A stretch of DNA of 35,493 nucleotides from an uncultured Saprospiraceae bacterium (GCA_938022165.1 CALIEI010000167.1:1-35493), one strand, 5' to 3'. Positions 17,658 through 27,764 are shown, counted from the first letter of the stretch. The notes: generated by a model from the letters alone, not told the origin. Numbers and translations are program-made.

Positions 17658-18218
17658 ATGAAACGACTACAGCTCTTAATCTTACTCTCATTATCCTTAT
17701 TTACTTTTTTATCCGCTCAGAATTCTGATGATCAAAAAAACTCTAGACTAGAAATAGTTGAAGGACAACATCAGTTAGGTGTTAGTGTAGGCATAATAGG
17801 GGGGTCGACCGTGTTAACTCATCGATATGCCATAAAAGATGACCTTTTATTGAGGTCAAGTATTTCTGCATCTTTTGGCAGCCGTTTGACTAGATTCAAT
17901 TTTCGCAATATTGGCTCAAGTACTACTATTGGGATAGAAAAACATAAGCCGTTTTATAATGATTGGAATATTTATTATGGCGCAGATGCACATATAGGAG
18001 GCAACTTATCCGATTTTGGCGAAACGGCTACTTTAGGTATTACTGGCCTACTTGGTCTCAATTTTCACACGGGTAGGAATTTATCTTTTTTTACTGAATT
18101 TGGAATTGGCCCAGGTTATAGATGGTCAAATGTCGAATTGCTCGGCCTCCCTGATAATTCAGGAATTACTATATTAGGTGGACTGCAAATAGGCGTACTA
18201 GTCAAACTTGGGAAGTGA
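17658..18218 (+). CDS. outer-membrane beta-barrel-like exported protein, paralogue 2
   Basis: This 186-residue protein has a signal peptide (1-20, ending LSAQ). It carries the same blocks as the upstream paralogue: GQHQLGVSVGI, RYAIKDDLLLRS, IGIEKHKPFYNDWNIYYG and NLSFFTEFG, and ends GLQIGVLVKLGK. The pair arose by duplication and has diverged well beyond half of its positions outside these blocks. The AT-rich 119-base gap before it allows an independent promoter. It ends 8 bases from the convergent large T9SS protein gene. Function is unknown; a barrel in the outer membrane is inferred from strand pattern. Confidence 0.72.
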   Translation: MKRLQLLILLSLSLFTFLSAQNSDDQKNSRLEIVEGQHQLGVSVGIIGGSTVLTHRYAIKDDLLLRSSISASFGSRLTRFNFRNIGSSTTIGIEKHKPFYNDWNIYYGADAHIGGNLSDFGETATLGITGLLGLNFHTGRNLSFFTEFGIGPGYRWSNVELLGLPDNSGITILGGLQIGVLVKLGK

Positions 18219-18226
18219 TTTTTTTA

Positions 18227-20728
18227 CTATCTCACTAGAGTAAGTTCTCCTGAATAAGATTTTGATTGACCATCAATAAATCGAATTTTCGCCTGCCAAA
18301 AATAGACACCATTGGCAGCATCTTTATTTCTAGTTTCACCATTCCAACCAGTAGAGTTGTTATCGCTATGCTCGTATACTTGGTTGCCCCATTTGTCATA
18401 AATTCTCATAAATTCGACCTCTGCAAAATCAGGTGTTTGAAATAAGAATAAGTCATTGATCCCATCTTTATTTGGTGAGAATGCAGTTGGGAAATATAGC
18501 CTTCTATCTTGATCTACTGACACATTGAAAATAAGAGAATCACTACATTCTTCATTGCTAGCAACTAACTTATAGGTAGCGTCTTCTAGTGGCTGCACAA
18601 AAAATTGACTACAATCATCACAAGGAATTTCTTCTTCACTTTCCCAATAAAATTCTAGTTCGTTCCCTTCATTAGATATCGTGCTGAAGATGCTCACTTC
18701 TTCCCCTTGATGTATTTGCAAATCTACATTTCCATTCAAACGAATATCCAATGCTTCTACTACTTCAAAAAAGACATAGGAAGTTTTACAACCACTGAAT
18801 ACCTCTAATTCATAATTACCTAGATTGAGCGCTAAGAATGTACTGTCTGTACTTCCATCTGGCCAAAGGTATTCTATACCATAAGGACTTCCGTTTAGCA
18901 CTACTGGCTTATCATTACAAAAAGCGACTTCGACTACTAGAGAATCAGAAAGCGTACCGATTATGTTAACTGTCGTACTATCGAATTCCTGGGTATTGGG
19001 GTCGTCCGAAAATCGAATAGGCCCTAAATCGGAAGGGAAGCCGCTCAGCTTAGCTCTTGAAGCAAAGGGCCCGGGAGCAGATTCTGATACAAATACCTTT
19101 ATTTCCAATGTATCAAAACCTGGCTGCATGGTAATGTTGGAAATATAAATTTTATCCGGAAGAGAATCTAAATCTACTTCTTGGCCAAATGGGTTTTTGG
19201 TGAATTCGATAAACTCAAAACCAAATGGTAAATCTTGTTCAAAATTCACATTATTTTGAGCTATTCCAGTAGAATTTTCAAAAATATAACCAAAAGTTAT
19301 TTCACTACATTGCAGAATTTCGGTTGGCATTATCCAGTGTTCCAGTGCAAGGGTAAATGGGCAAGAAGCTTGCGTGATATCATATTGAATAGTAAACTCT
19401 TGGCATTCCTCTCTTACATCAAAAGTAAAGAGCCCTTCTTCAAATATTTCTTGCCCTACACCTTCAAAACCATTTGACCACTCTCCAAGACTTGAATAGT
19501 CACTAGGATCTAAAACGATTCCTTGTCCAAGACACAAAAAGCGTTCTTCGTAAATGGTATCTTCTTCAATTCTATTGATGTTTACTTTGCTATAATCCTC
19601 TGGTCTTACCGTCAAAGGATTGTCTGAAAAAATTGATAGCGGATCATTATTGTCATTACTTGTTATGCCTCCTTGAAATTCATATTCTCCTGCAGGTATA
19701 TCATCAGCTTCAATCAGGATGTCAATTGATTCTACAGACTTGGGTAAAGTAATGTTATCGAGACTTAAAAGACTTGGATCTGATTGATCTTCAAAAGTCA
19801 AACTACTGCTTCTAATTTCTAAATATTCGAACCCCTCTATGATTGGAAGATTTAAACTCAATGCATCTCTAGCAATGCCGCCATTTGCTAATCTGATCTC
19901 TACACTGATTTCTTGGCAAGGAAGACTATTCTCAGGTGTCATCGTTACATTCATAATCACACCATACGGGCAAGCGGTCATATCAGAAATGAGACTTTCT
20001 GGTCCGGTAGTCCAACGAGAATAGGTATCTGATTCTGTATCTATTCTAAACAAACCACTTGCTACCCCAAAGGCCGTTGACCCAACAGCCCATATCTGAC
20101 CAAAGGCATCACTGAATACGGATTGAAATTCATCAGATGGACTTAGGTTCAAAAAAAAGCTGCCAACACCTGATTCACTAATGCGTAGCATTTGATTGTT
20201 ATTACTATCATAGGCATACAATAAATTGGCATGTACATCAAAGCAAATATCACGTATAGAAGTATTAACATTAAAAGGTATTCTCACTATTGAAAAATCC
20301 TGTAGATCCAGAACTATTAAACTATTGTCTCTAACCCCATCTGACTCTACTAAATAGTACTGCGTTCCTGAAGGATGTATTTCACCAGCTAAGTAAAATC
20401 TATCTTGACGCAAATTTAGATTGTTGACTTTGGTTGTATTTCCGTTGGAATCTATTCGATATAAAGCTCGATCAATAATTCCAATAGCATATAACATATT
20501 ATCGTTTGGATGATAGGCCATTGCTTCTAGCTCTACGCCTAGATCAGCTTTTATTGCTTTAAATTGTAATGCACTATTGCTTGGATTGATAGAAATTTCA
20601 TACAAGCCTTGGTCTAGCTGTGAAAACCCATATGCAGACTGACTACACTCATACTCTTGTTGACTTACCAACAAACTTGGTAGCATCAAAAGGAATAAAG
20701 AAAGAAACAAGGTGTATAGCCCAAACAT
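18227..20728 (-). CDS. large exported protein with gliding-motility type B (T9SS) C-terminal domain
   Basis: This 833-residue protein has a signal peptide (1-22, ending LLVSQ). The N-terminal third looks like a beta-propeller of the kind that reads LEAMAYHPNDNMLYAIG, IDRALYRIDSNG, YLVESDG and so on. Two repeat-like extracellular domains follow (each with ITLPKSVESIDI or ITMQPGFDTLEI strands), then an Ig-like segment. The last 90 residues are the gliding-motility-associated C-terminal domain: FPTAFSPNKDGINDLF, RIYDKWGNQVYEH, GWNGETRNKDAANGVYFW and an ending in GELTLVR. That domain directs export through T9SS in Bacteroidota and is attached to, or released from, the surface (family knowledge). 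Function beyond surface display is unknown. Confidence 0.88.
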   Translation of the reverse strand: MFGLYTLFLSLFLLMLPSLLVSQQEYECSQSAYGFSQLDQGLYEISINPSNSALQFKAIKADLGVELEAMAYHPNDNMLYAIGIIDRALYRIDSNGNTTKVNNLNLRQDRFYLAGEIHPSGTQYYLVESDGVRDNSLIVLDLQDFSIVRIPFNVNTSIRDICFDVHANLLYAYDSNNNQMLRISESGVGSFFLNLSPSDEFQSVFSDAFGQIWAVGSTAFGVASGLFRIDTESDTYSRWTTGPESLISDMTACPYGVIMNVTMTPENSLPCQEISVEIRLANGGIARDALSLNLPIIEGFEYLEIRSSSLTFEDQSDPSLLSLDNITLPKSVESIDILIEADDIPAGEYEFQGGITSNDNNDPLSIFSDNPLTVRPEDYSKVNINRIEEDTIYEERFLCLGQGIVLDPSDYSSLGEWSNGFEGVGQEIFEEGLFTFDVREECQEFTIQYDITQASCPFTLALEHWIMPTEILQCSEITFGYIFENSTGIAQNNVNFEQDLPFGFEFIEFTKNPFGQEVDLDSLPDKIYISNITMQPGFDTLEIKVFVSESAPGPFASRAKLSGFPSDLGPIRFSDDPNTQEFDSTTVNIIGTLSDSLVVEVAFCNDKPVVLNGSPYGIEYLWPDGSTDSTFLALNLGNYELEVFSGCKTSYVFFEVVEALDIRLNGNVDLQIHQGEEVSIFSTISNEGNELEFYWESEEEIPCDDCSQFFVQPLEDATYKLVASNEECSDSLIFNVSVDQDRRLYFPTAFSPNKDGINDLFLFQTPDFAEVEFMRIYDKWGNQVYEHSDNNSTGWNGETRNKDAANGVYFWQAKIRFIDGQSKSYSGELTLVR

Positions 20729-20976
20729 ATCAACTGAAAAGTTACGATTTTTTCAAGCTTTGATTTTAACATTAACTATTAAATAATTGACATTTAATGC
20801 ACAAAAGGCAGTATCAACTGCTTGTTTTTAGTGGAATCTCAATTTTCGAGACCCCTTGCTTCAGCTATAGGTTGAGCATAATCTCATTTCATTTTGGAAT
20901 TAAACAAAAAACTAATATTTGGTCTTGGCACATCCTTTGCACTTTGATTAACCAATCTTTTAACCAAACCTTACAT

Positions 20977-22047
20977 ATGTCTACCACAATTCAAGGACTT
21001 AGAATCATAAGTCTATTCATATTAGCAACAATTATATTTCAAGGATGCGCGAAGGAAGAGGCGATTATCGAACCGGTTCAAGAGCCAAGTGAAGAGCTTG
21101 TTAATGAAATCCCGTTTGAACTATATCTTACGGACTGTCCATTTGAAGCAGATAAAGTTAATGTAGAAATTCTTAATGTCCTGCTTGAGGATAAAGATGG
21201 GGAAGTAGAATCTCTGATAACCAATTCTGGCATATACAATCTTTTAGATTTTACTAACGGAATAGATACTTTACTGGCCTTTGGAAATATTGAGATCGAC
21301 AATATCGAAAGTATTTATATTGAATTAGGTAATCAGAATACGATTGTTGTTGATGGAGTGACCTTCCCATTGCAACTAGAAGGAAATAATACAATTGAAA
21401 TTGGCGTCAACTTAGAAAGCATAGATCACTTGGCATTTTTAGTTGACTTTTTTGCTTGCACTTCCATTACACTAGACCAAGGTGAATATTTTCTTAATCC
21501 GATTATTAAATTTAAAGGAGAGCAAGAGAATAGTGCTGAACTTATTGAAGACTTGATTGAGGATTTTGAAGAGTGCTATCAACTTGTTTTCCCCGTCTTG
21601 TTTCTAGACAAGAATGGAGAAACCTTAACGGCTACTAGTCGCCAATCGCTGATTGACATCTTAATCAATAATGAATTAAGCGATGTACTTTTCCCAATAA
21701 ATTTATTAGATCCAAATGGAGACGCTGTGCAAATAAACGCAATTGAGGATGTAGAATTATTAGCAGATTGTGATCTCTTTATGGAAGAAGAAGACGAGGA
21801 AGTTATTGGTCAATTTGAAGAATTATTAAATCAGCTAGAAGAGTGTTACGATATCGTATTCCCATTAACTTTATTAGATCAAAATAACAATCCTCTTGAG
21901 GCTACTAACCCGGATGAGCTGCTACAAATATTTGAAAACAATCAAATCGAAGATGTAGAATTCCCTGTTCAGTTAATTGATTCTAATGGTGAGACTATCA
22001 ATATCAATCAGGCAGTAGATTTCTTATTGTTGGATTTGGATTGTTAG
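20977..22047 (+). CDS. DUF4382 lipoprotein with a duplicated C-terminal domain
   Basis: The frame is open from 20797, but the ATG at 20977 gives a clean lipoprotein signal (FQGC, Cys24), so it is chosen (356 residues). CAKEE after the Cys resembles the Bacteroidota surface-lipoprotein export signal K-(D/E)2. A DUF4382 domain (about 45-180) follows, with FELYLTDCPFEADKVNVEIL, IYNLLDFTNG and NTIVVDGVTFPL. Then the protein duplicates itself: residues 188-265 and 278-356 share FEECY/LEECY, LVFPVLFLDKNG / IVFPLTLLDQNN, LFPINLLDPNGD / EFPVQLIDSNGE, each ending with a Cys near its last residue. TTG-N16-TAATATTTG lies about 40-80 bases before 20977, in line with this start. Ligand or role is unknown. 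Confidence 0.8.
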   Translation: MSTTIQGLRIISLFILATIIFQGCAKEEAIIEPVQEPSEELVNEIPFELYLTDCPFEADKVNVEILNVLLEDKDGEVESLITNSGIYNLLDFTNGIDTLLAFGNIEIDNIESIYIELGNQNTIVVDGVTFPLQLEGNNTIEIGVNLESIDHLAFLVDFFACTSITLDQGEYFLNPIIKFKGEQENSAELIEDLIEDFEECYQLVFPVLFLDKNGETLTATSRQSLIDILINNELSDVLFPINLLDPNGDAVQINAIEDVELLADCDLFMEEEDEEVIGQFEELLNQLEECYDIVFPLTLLDQNNNPLEATNPDELLQIFENNQIEDVEFPVQLIDSNGETININQAVDFLLLDLDC

Positions 22048-22062
22048 AATGATTTGATAAAT

Positions 22063-22128
22063 AATTGAAAATGGTGAATTATATATTTCGAGATTAAATT
22101 TTCAATTTATAATTCACCATTTACAATT
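22063..22128. repeat. inverted AT-rich repeat pair between convergent genes
   Basis: The arms at 22063-22083 and 22108-22128 are reverse complements over 20 of 21 positions and carry the same word as the 24-base repeat at 14896 (the right arm has one mismatch to it over 24 bases). The hairpin could serve as a terminator for the DUF4382 gene and trhO, which face each other here. Confidence 0.65.
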
Positions 22129-22130
22129 TA

Positions 22131-23174
22131 TCATTTCATTTCTAGTCCCTTCTCCTTATGATAAGCCTTATACCTCCCCTTACCAAACTTAGTTCCATTG
22201 AACTCCGTACCGCCTTTTAACTTTTGGCGCTCCTCTTCAGGGAGCTGATTGAAGTCTTTGCACTTAGCAGAACAGGTCTTCTCGTATTTGGCTGCGCAGT
22301 CTGCACATTGAATAAATAAAATGTGGCAAGCGTCATTAGCGCAATTGGTATGATCGTCGCAGGCAGCTCCACACTGATGACACTTAGAGATGATATCATC
22401 TGAAATCTTTTCTCCTAGACGTTCATCAAAGACGAAATTCTTACCTACGAATTTATTGGCTAAGCCTTGCTGCTTTACTTGTCTCGCGTACTCTATGATA
22501 CCCCCATCAAGCTGATATACATTTTCGAATCCACGGTGCTTGTAATAGGCACTCGCTTTCTCACAACGGATACCGCCGGTGCAATACATCACAATATTCT
22601 TCTCCTCATTGCCTTTGAGCATATCCTCTATCTCTGGAAGTGAAGATCGAAAGGTTTCCACATCAGGCGTGATGGCTCCTTTAAAGTGGCCTACTTCTGA
22701 TTCGTAATGGTTACGCATATCTATAAGGATCGTGTTGGGATCCTCAGTGATCTCATTGAATTTTGCGGCATCAAGATGCACTCCCTTATTGGTTACATCA
22801 AAACTCTCATCATCTAGGCCGTCAGCAAGAATTTTACTTTTGACTAAAATCTTGAGCTTGAAGAACGACTTGCCGTCATCTTCAATCGCAATATTAAGTC
22901 TCATATCTCTCATGAAAGTAATATCCTGTAGCGCAAGCTTGAAGGCCTCAAAATTTTTATTAGGCACAGATAGTTGTCCATTGATGCCTTCATTGGCAAC
23001 ATAAATACGGCCACAAACATCTAGAGCTGACCACTGCAGATATATGTGATCCCTAAAGACTTGAGGATTCCCTAATTGGTAATACTGATAAAAAGATAAG
23101 GTGGTGCGAGGTTCATCGCTATCCAGCATCTTTTGGCGAAGTTCCTCGCCATTGACACGATTGTGTAATTTCAT
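22131..23174 (-). CDS. trhO: tRNA uridine(34) hydroxylase TrhO (rhodanese family)
   Basis: TrhO installs the oxygen of 5-hydroxyuridine at the wobble position of tRNA, an oxygen-dependent reaction known from its E. coli and B. subtilis relatives. The 347-residue protein has the UPF0176 N-terminal domain (about 25-115, with IYVANEGINGQLS), a rhodanese domain (about 130-235) with ILIDMRNHYESEVGHF and the active-site loop CTGGIRCEKASA (Cys198), and a C-terminal Cys-rich stretch (CHQCGAACDD, CANDACH, CADC, CSAKC) typical of the family. The promoter at 23233-23263 is one of the best Bacteroidota consensus matches in the window. It faces the DUF4382 gene across the inverted repeat. Confidence 0.93.
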   Translation of the reverse strand: MKLHNRVNGEELRQKMLDSDEPRTTLSFYQYYQLGNPQVFRDHIYLQWSALDVCGRIYVANEGINGQLSVPNKNFEAFKLALQDITFMRDMRLNIAIEDDGKSFFKLKILVKSKILADGLDDESFDVTNKGVHLDAAKFNEITEDPNTILIDMRNHYESEVGHFKGAITPDVETFRSSLPEIEDMLKGNEEKNIVMYCTGGIRCEKASAYYKHRGFENVYQLDGGIIEYARQVKQQGLANKFVGKNFVFDERLGEKISDDIISKCHQCGAACDDHTNCANDACHILFIQCADCAAKYEKTCSAKCKDFNQLPEEERQKLKGGTEFNGTKFGKGRYKAYHKEKGLEMK

Positions 23175-23232
23175 AATTTTCTATTTCTTTTGACAAGTGC
23201 AATTTATCCGAAGAACAATAGTCTATAAGATG

Positions 23233-23263
23233 CAAAATTAGGGTTTTATTTCATGTAGAGCAA
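23233..23263 (-). promoter_or_regulatory. promoter of trhO, exact Bacteroidota consensus
   Basis: On the minus strand TTG (23263-23261) is followed after 20 bases by TAATTTTG (23240-23233), an exact TAnnTTTG. It would start transcription about 50 bases before the ATG at 23174. Confidence 0.65.
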
Positions 23264-23446
23264 CGATTTGTGGCAATGCTTATACAAAAATGTAAATTTC
23301 TCCTTCTTAGCAGCACTAATTTTTTAATCTTGCGGTTATAATTAAAACCTACTTGCATATAATCATGTCAGATAGTGATTTAGCTTTCTGATGTGCACAG
23401 CCACTTTTAATATTAGAAATCAATTAATGCAAGTAAACAAAACGAT

Positions 23447-25714
23447 ATGACTAGACTACTCTGCACCATTTCTCTCATTCTTTTTATTTCAATGCCCAAT
23501 TTCATATGGGCGCAAGAATTTCAAAAAGCCTTTACGGATTTTAACTTGGTTAATGATTTCAGTCAAGATCAAGAGGGCAATATTTACACTGGTGGATATA
23601 CGACCTTCATGCTTATAGATTCGCTAGATAAGATTGTCAGCCTAGACATCGTAAATAAATTGAATAATGAGGGTGAAGAAATTTGGTCTAGAAATTTTGA
23701 ACTAGTTGATGCATTCACAGAAATACACAAAGTTCTTGCTTTACCGAATGGGGATATCATTGCACTATACAGCATAGATCAAATTGAAGAAGAGCTCCAA
23801 TTGGGCTTGAGTCGCATTTCCGCTCAAGGTGATATGATGTGGAGTCAAATATTGGAAATTGACCAAAATGGCTTTACTGCATTCAGTACTGAAGTCAATT
23901 TGTTTGCAGCCGATGGCAACAACTTTTTTGTCCAAAGTAAAAAAATCAATTCGCAGCAACATGCTCACTTCTTGACCAAATTTGCAGCATCAGGAAACAC
24001 CATTTGGAGCAAATCATATATTACTGATCTAAAAATAAACAACTCTACTATTGTAAAGATCAGGGAAAATCAATTTGCACTTATTGGACACTTTACGAAA
24101 AGCAACAATAACACCGGAGGAATATTAGTACTGATAGATGCGGATGGTCAAATCAGCAACTCTTCAGCTTATGACAATGTAGAAATTCAAGGTATTATAC
24201 CCGATGAAAATGACCACATCCTAAAACTCAAGCATACCGATGCTGGAACTGCTGGATTAATGAAAATCAACAACAGCTTGGACGTCATCTGGGCTAAAGA
24301 CATGGACTTCAAAGTAGAAGGACAAATAGGGAACCTTGAAAAATTTGGAGACAATCAATTTGTCATGTATATGTATAACAATATAGGCAGAGTAGAACTG
24401 CTGACTGCATATGACATGGAAGGGGAAGTAGTCTGGTCAAAATTTATAGAAAGTAAATACAGCGGTCGACCTTTCACAGAAAAAATTGCAAATGCCGATG
24501 GTCAGATTTTGATGATGTCGAACATTTGGAGTTTAGATCTTAGATCAAGTATTTTTAGACAAATGCCAGCAGACGGCAATCCTATAGAGTGTATCTTGCC
24601 CATTGCCTGCATATCTGATTCTACTATTAATATTACTAAAACTGACATCAGCTTTACGAATGGCGACGCCTCTGCTTCCTCTATACCAATAACGGTATCC
24701 TTAAGCAACACCAACAAAACGACCAGTGATTTTTGCGAAGAAGTAGATGGTGTACCTTCTCCTTTATTTGACATAGACGAATCCGCATGCATCAATACTG
24801 AAGTTTTGATTTCCAATACCAATAATGCAGGAGCTGATGATATCAGTTGGTCGATAGAAGGAGGCCCGGAGGACGCCATTCTTCCTTTAGCCAACATAAA
24901 CAATGGACTGCCTATTTCATTTCAAGATAGTGGTCTATATACTATAACCCAATTTATAGAATACCGCAACTGCTTTACTAGTTATTCTCAAGATGTAGCT
25001 ATAACCGATGGCTTACCTTTTTCATTTGCACGGGATACCATAATAATATGTGAAGGTGAAGAACAAACCGTCAACGCCAATAGACCTGGCTTCCTTACTT
25101 ATCTTTGGCTAGATGATAAGTCGTCTAATCCCATCAAAAAAATAAATACTCCGGGAGTTTATTCCTTAGAGCTTTACGATGGCAATTGTACTAAGACCGT
25201 AGACTTAGTCGCTGAAAATTTTGATTACGGTGGTATCGAATTCAGCCTTGGCCCAGATACCACTGTCTGCGAATTTCGTCGATTCATCCTTGCTGCTGAC
25301 AATATAAGAGAAGGCGTAGAATACGTTTGGAGCGATGGCGTAAATACAGGTGAAAGATATGCCAACAAAGAAGGGCCCTATACGCTTACCGTTTTCCTAG
25401 ACGGATGTGATTTCTCGGATGACATCAATGTCACCTTTGAGCCTTGTGAGCCACAAGTATATGTACCCAATATTTTTACCCCTAATGCAGATGGCATCAA
25501 TGACACGCTTTTTCCATTAGGGAAAAATTTTGAGTTGATTAGTTTTCGCGTCTATAATCGCTGGGGTGCTTTACTCCATGACGACATCACACCCTGGGAT
25601 GGAGAGTTTAAAAATGAAAAAGTAACGGGAGTTTATATCTACAACATTAATTTCTTTAATGTTCGTTCTGGCGATATAGAACAGATGACGGGAGATGTTT
25701 ACTTGAGCAAGTAA
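23447..25714 (+). CDS. large exported protein with gliding-motility type B (T9SS) C-terminal domain
   Basis: This 755-residue protein has a signal peptide (1-22, ending FIWAQ). The N-terminal 380 residues look like a propeller of short repeats (EEIWSRNFEL, GDMMWSQILEI, GNTIWSKSYI, LDVIWAKDMDF, GEVVWSKFI), each a W-S/A-K-type blade motif. Ig-like domains follow at about 430-660 (SPNTTVC-type: LGPDTTVCEFRRFILAAD). The last 85 residues are the T9SS type B domain: VPNIFTPNADGINDTLFPLG, RVYNRWGALLHDD, WDGEFKNEKVTGVYIYNI, ending GDVYLSK. It is probably delivered to the cell surface. The role is unknown. It is the same class as the 18227-20728 protein but has different N-terminal repeats. Confidence 0.88.
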   Translation: MTRLLCTISLILFISMPNFIWAQEFQKAFTDFNLVNDFSQDQEGNIYTGGYTTFMLIDSLDKIVSLDIVNKLNNEGEEIWSRNFELVDAFTEIHKVLALPNGDIIALYSIDQIEEELQLGLSRISAQGDMMWSQILEIDQNGFTAFSTEVNLFAADGNNFFVQSKKINSQQHAHFLTKFAASGNTIWSKSYITDLKINNSTIVKIRENQFALIGHFTKSNNNTGGILVLIDADGQISNSSAYDNVEIQGIIPDENDHILKLKHTDAGTAGLMKINNSLDVIWAKDMDFKVEGQIGNLEKFGDNQFVMYMYNNIGRVELLTAYDMEGEVVWSKFIESKYSGRPFTEKIANADGQILMMSNIWSLDLRSSIFRQMPADGNPIECILPIACISDSTINITKTDISFTNGDASASSIPITVSLSNTNKTTSDFCEEVDGVPSPLFDIDESACINTEVLISNTNNAGADDISWSIEGGPEDAILPLANINNGLPISFQDSGLYTITQFIEYRNCFTSYSQDVAITDGLPFSFARDTIIICEGEEQTVNANRPGFLTYLWLDDKSSNPIKKINTPGVYSLELYDGNCTKTVDLVAENFDYGGIEFSLGPDTTVCEFRRFILAADNIREGVEYVWSDGVNTGERYANKEGPYTLTVFLDGCDFSDDINVTFEPCEPQVYVPNIFTPNADGINDTLFPLGKNFELISFRVYNRWGALLHDDITPWDGEFKNEKVTGVYIYNINFFNVRSGDIEQMTGDVYLSK

Positions 25715-25833
25715 GGTTTTTAAGTCACCTGATTAATTAATCAGCGCTGTAAGTTGGGAAAATTGTTGGCTTAGCTTGGTGGTGGTGATTTGTTTTTTGT
25801 TTTTTGTTAATATAGCGATTGGTATAGCTCAAT

Positions 25834-25874
25834 AAAAAAGCGGCTTTCTGAAAATTCAGATAGCCGCTTTTTTT
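25834..25874. terminator. bidirectional intrinsic terminator between the T9SS gene and rho
   Basis: A stem AGCGGCT with AGCCGCT and a further TCTGAA/TTCAGA stem inside is flanked by AAAAAA on the left and TTTTTTT on the right. It serves the convergent genes on both sides. Confidence 0.85.
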
Positions 25875-25893
25875 AATATTTGATATTTTTTAC

Positions 25894-27429
25894 TTATCCA
25901 TTCATAGAAGCTAAGAACTCCTCGTTGCTTGTAGTTGGACGTACAAACTTAGAAAGGAAATTCATGGCCTCGTCAGGTTTCATATCCGTCAGTTGTTTTC
26001 TTAGGATATGCATTCTGGTAAGTGTTTCTTTATCTTGAAGTAGATCTTCTCTACGTGTACTAGACTTAGTAAGATCAATCGCTGGATACATACGCTTGTT
26101 AGCCAATGAACGATCCAACTGTAATTCCATGTTACCAGTACCTTTAAATTCTTCAAAGATCACACCGTCCATCTTAGATCCAGTATCAATCAATGCCGTA
26201 GCGAGAATAGTCAATGATCCACCTTTCTCAATATTTCTGGCAGCACCAAAGAATTTTTTAGGCTTGTGTAAGGCATTTGCCTCTACCCCACCAGAAAGTA
26301 CCTTACCTGATGCTGGAGCCACTGTATTATAAGCACGAGCCAAACGCGTGATAGAATCTAAAAGAATCACCACATCGTGTCTACTCTCTACTAATCGTTT
26401 TGCTTTTTCTAATACAATATTCGCAACACGCACATGATTTTCTGCAGGCTCATCAAAAGTAGAAGCGATAACTTCTCCTTTTACATTACGCTTCATATCT
26501 GTAACCTCTTCTGGACGTTCATCTACAAGAAGTACAATCAAATATGATTCAGGATGATTTTTAGCAATTGCATTGGCTATATCTTGTAGCAACCAAGTTT
26601 TACCTGTCTTAGGTTGTGCTACGATCAAACCTCTTTGTCCTTTTCCTATTGGAGTGAACAAATCTATTATTCTATTTCCAAAATCTTTTCCTTCAGGGTG
26701 AGAAGTCAATGTAAATTTCTCATCTGGAAACAATGGCGTTAAATAATCAAAAGGAACACGCTCTCTAATATCCTTCGGCTCCAAACCATTAATCTTGGAT
26801 ACCTTCAAGAGTGCAAAATATTTCTCACCTTCTTTTGGAGGACGGATAGCACCTTTGACAGTATCTCCCGTTTTCAATCCAAACAATTTGATCTGAGAAG
26901 GAGAAACATAGATATCATCTGGAGAAGTCAGATAATTGTAATCTGAAGATCTTAAAAAACCATATCCATCAGGCATCATTTCAAGGATACCTTCACCCTC
27001 AATAATCCCATCAAGCTCTAAGTCAAACTTAGGCTTTTGCGACCTTGGCTTATCGTTGTCTCTTCTATTATCTTTCTTGCGATCTCGATTGTTATTACTA
27101 CGATCGTTATCAAATTTCTTTCGACCTCTGTTATTGTCTCTTCTATTGTTGTTAGGCTTTTCTTTAGCAGTTGCTTCTTCCGCTTCTGCTTCTGCCTCAA
27201 CAGCAACTGGCTCTGCAACCTCTTCTACTACTTCCACCTCAGCTTCCTCTTCAGAACTAGATTCTTCTTTCTTTACTTTTGGAGTTTCTTTAGATACTGC
27301 TTGCTCATCCAAGATCTTGTATATAAGTTCTTGTTTGTTCAGCTTCTTATAACTCTTTAGCCCCAACTCCTCTGCCTTTTCTCTTAGCTCAGGAACTAAC
27401 ATGTCATTTAGTTGCAAAATGTCCAACAT
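25894..27429 (-). CDS. rho: transcription termination factor Rho with Bacteroidota disordered insert
   Basis: Rho is a hexameric RNA translocase that ends transcription. The 511-residue protein has a Rho N-terminal helical domain (1-42, [20 protein letters not shown]), then an insert (about 45-135) that is first acidic ([20 protein letters not shown]) and then Asn/Arg/Lys-rich (NNRRDNN, KKFDNDR), then the RNA-binding cold-shock-like domain (about 140-215, [11 protein letters not shown]) and the ATPase core with AQPKTGKT (271-278), VDERPEEV (302-309) and the R-loop ending near RMYPAID. Family work on Bacteroides thetaiotaomicron links this insert to phase separation. The transcription start must lie in 27430-27764. 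Confidence 0.95.
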   Translation of the reverse strand: MLDILQLNDMLVPELREKAEELGLKSYKKLNKQELIYKILDEQAVSKETPKVKKEESSSEEEAEVEVVEEVAEPVAVEAEAEAEEATAKEKPNNNRRDNNRGRKKFDNDRSNNNRDRKKDNRRDNDKPRSQKPKFDLELDGIIEGEGILEMMPDGYGFLRSSDYNYLTSPDDIYVSPSQIKLFGLKTGDTVKGAIRPPKEGEKYFALLKVSKINGLEPKDIRERVPFDYLTPLFPDEKFTLTSHPEGKDFGNRIIDLFTPIGKGQRGLIVAQPKTGKTWLLQDIANAIAKNHPESYLIVLLVDERPEEVTDMKRNVKGEVIASTFDEPAENHVRVANIVLEKAKRLVESRHDVVILLDSITRLARAYNTVAPASGKVLSGGVEANALHKPKKFFGAARNIEKGGSLTILATALIDTGSKMDGVIFEEFKGTGNMELQLDRSLANKRMYPAIDLTKSSTRREDLLQDKETLTRMHILRKQLTDMKPDEAMNFLSKFVRPTTSNEEFLASMNG

Positions 27430-27764
27430 TATATTTTATGGTTAATTGTTTACTAATAATGAAAATACCACCGATGTGATATTTGGAAGGTTTAATATAT
27501 GTGTGTGAAATACCTTTAAATCTTTATTTCCCTCCATTTAATTTTTAGTCGCTTTGAAATACTGACGGTAATCTTTTATTCAGTGGGAACTTAAGGACCA
27601 GGAAAGAAGTATCTATTTGTATGAAAGGGATACTACTAAATGGAAAATGGAGTGATTATTCGATGCGCAAAAATAGATTTTTTTTTGATTATCAATAACT
27701 ATATTTGTCAAAAATAATCTTCGGCATCGAAATTCGACCGAAATATATAACAATATAACGAAAT
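27430..27764. promoter_or_regulatory. divergent rho / serS region with a -7 box and a leader hairpin
   Basis: In 335 bases, an exact TAnnTTTG (TATATTTG at 27700-27707) lies 58 bases before the serS ATG; no TTG sits at the right distance. In the leader, TTCGG (27720-27724) and CCGAA (27738-27742) enclose TCGAA-A-TTCGA, a perfect hairpin. No T-box signature is visible. I found no exact box for rho. Confidence 0.5.

Noticed and set aside
20797-20976. N-terminal extension of the DUF4382 protein
   Set aside because: The extra 60 residues have no export signal and would bury the lipoprotein signal; a likely promoter lies inside this stretch.
27660-27764. T-box riboswitch in the serS leader
   Set aside because: Only one short hairpin is present; the T-box sequence and the specifier stem are absent, and T-boxes are not typical of Bacteroidota.
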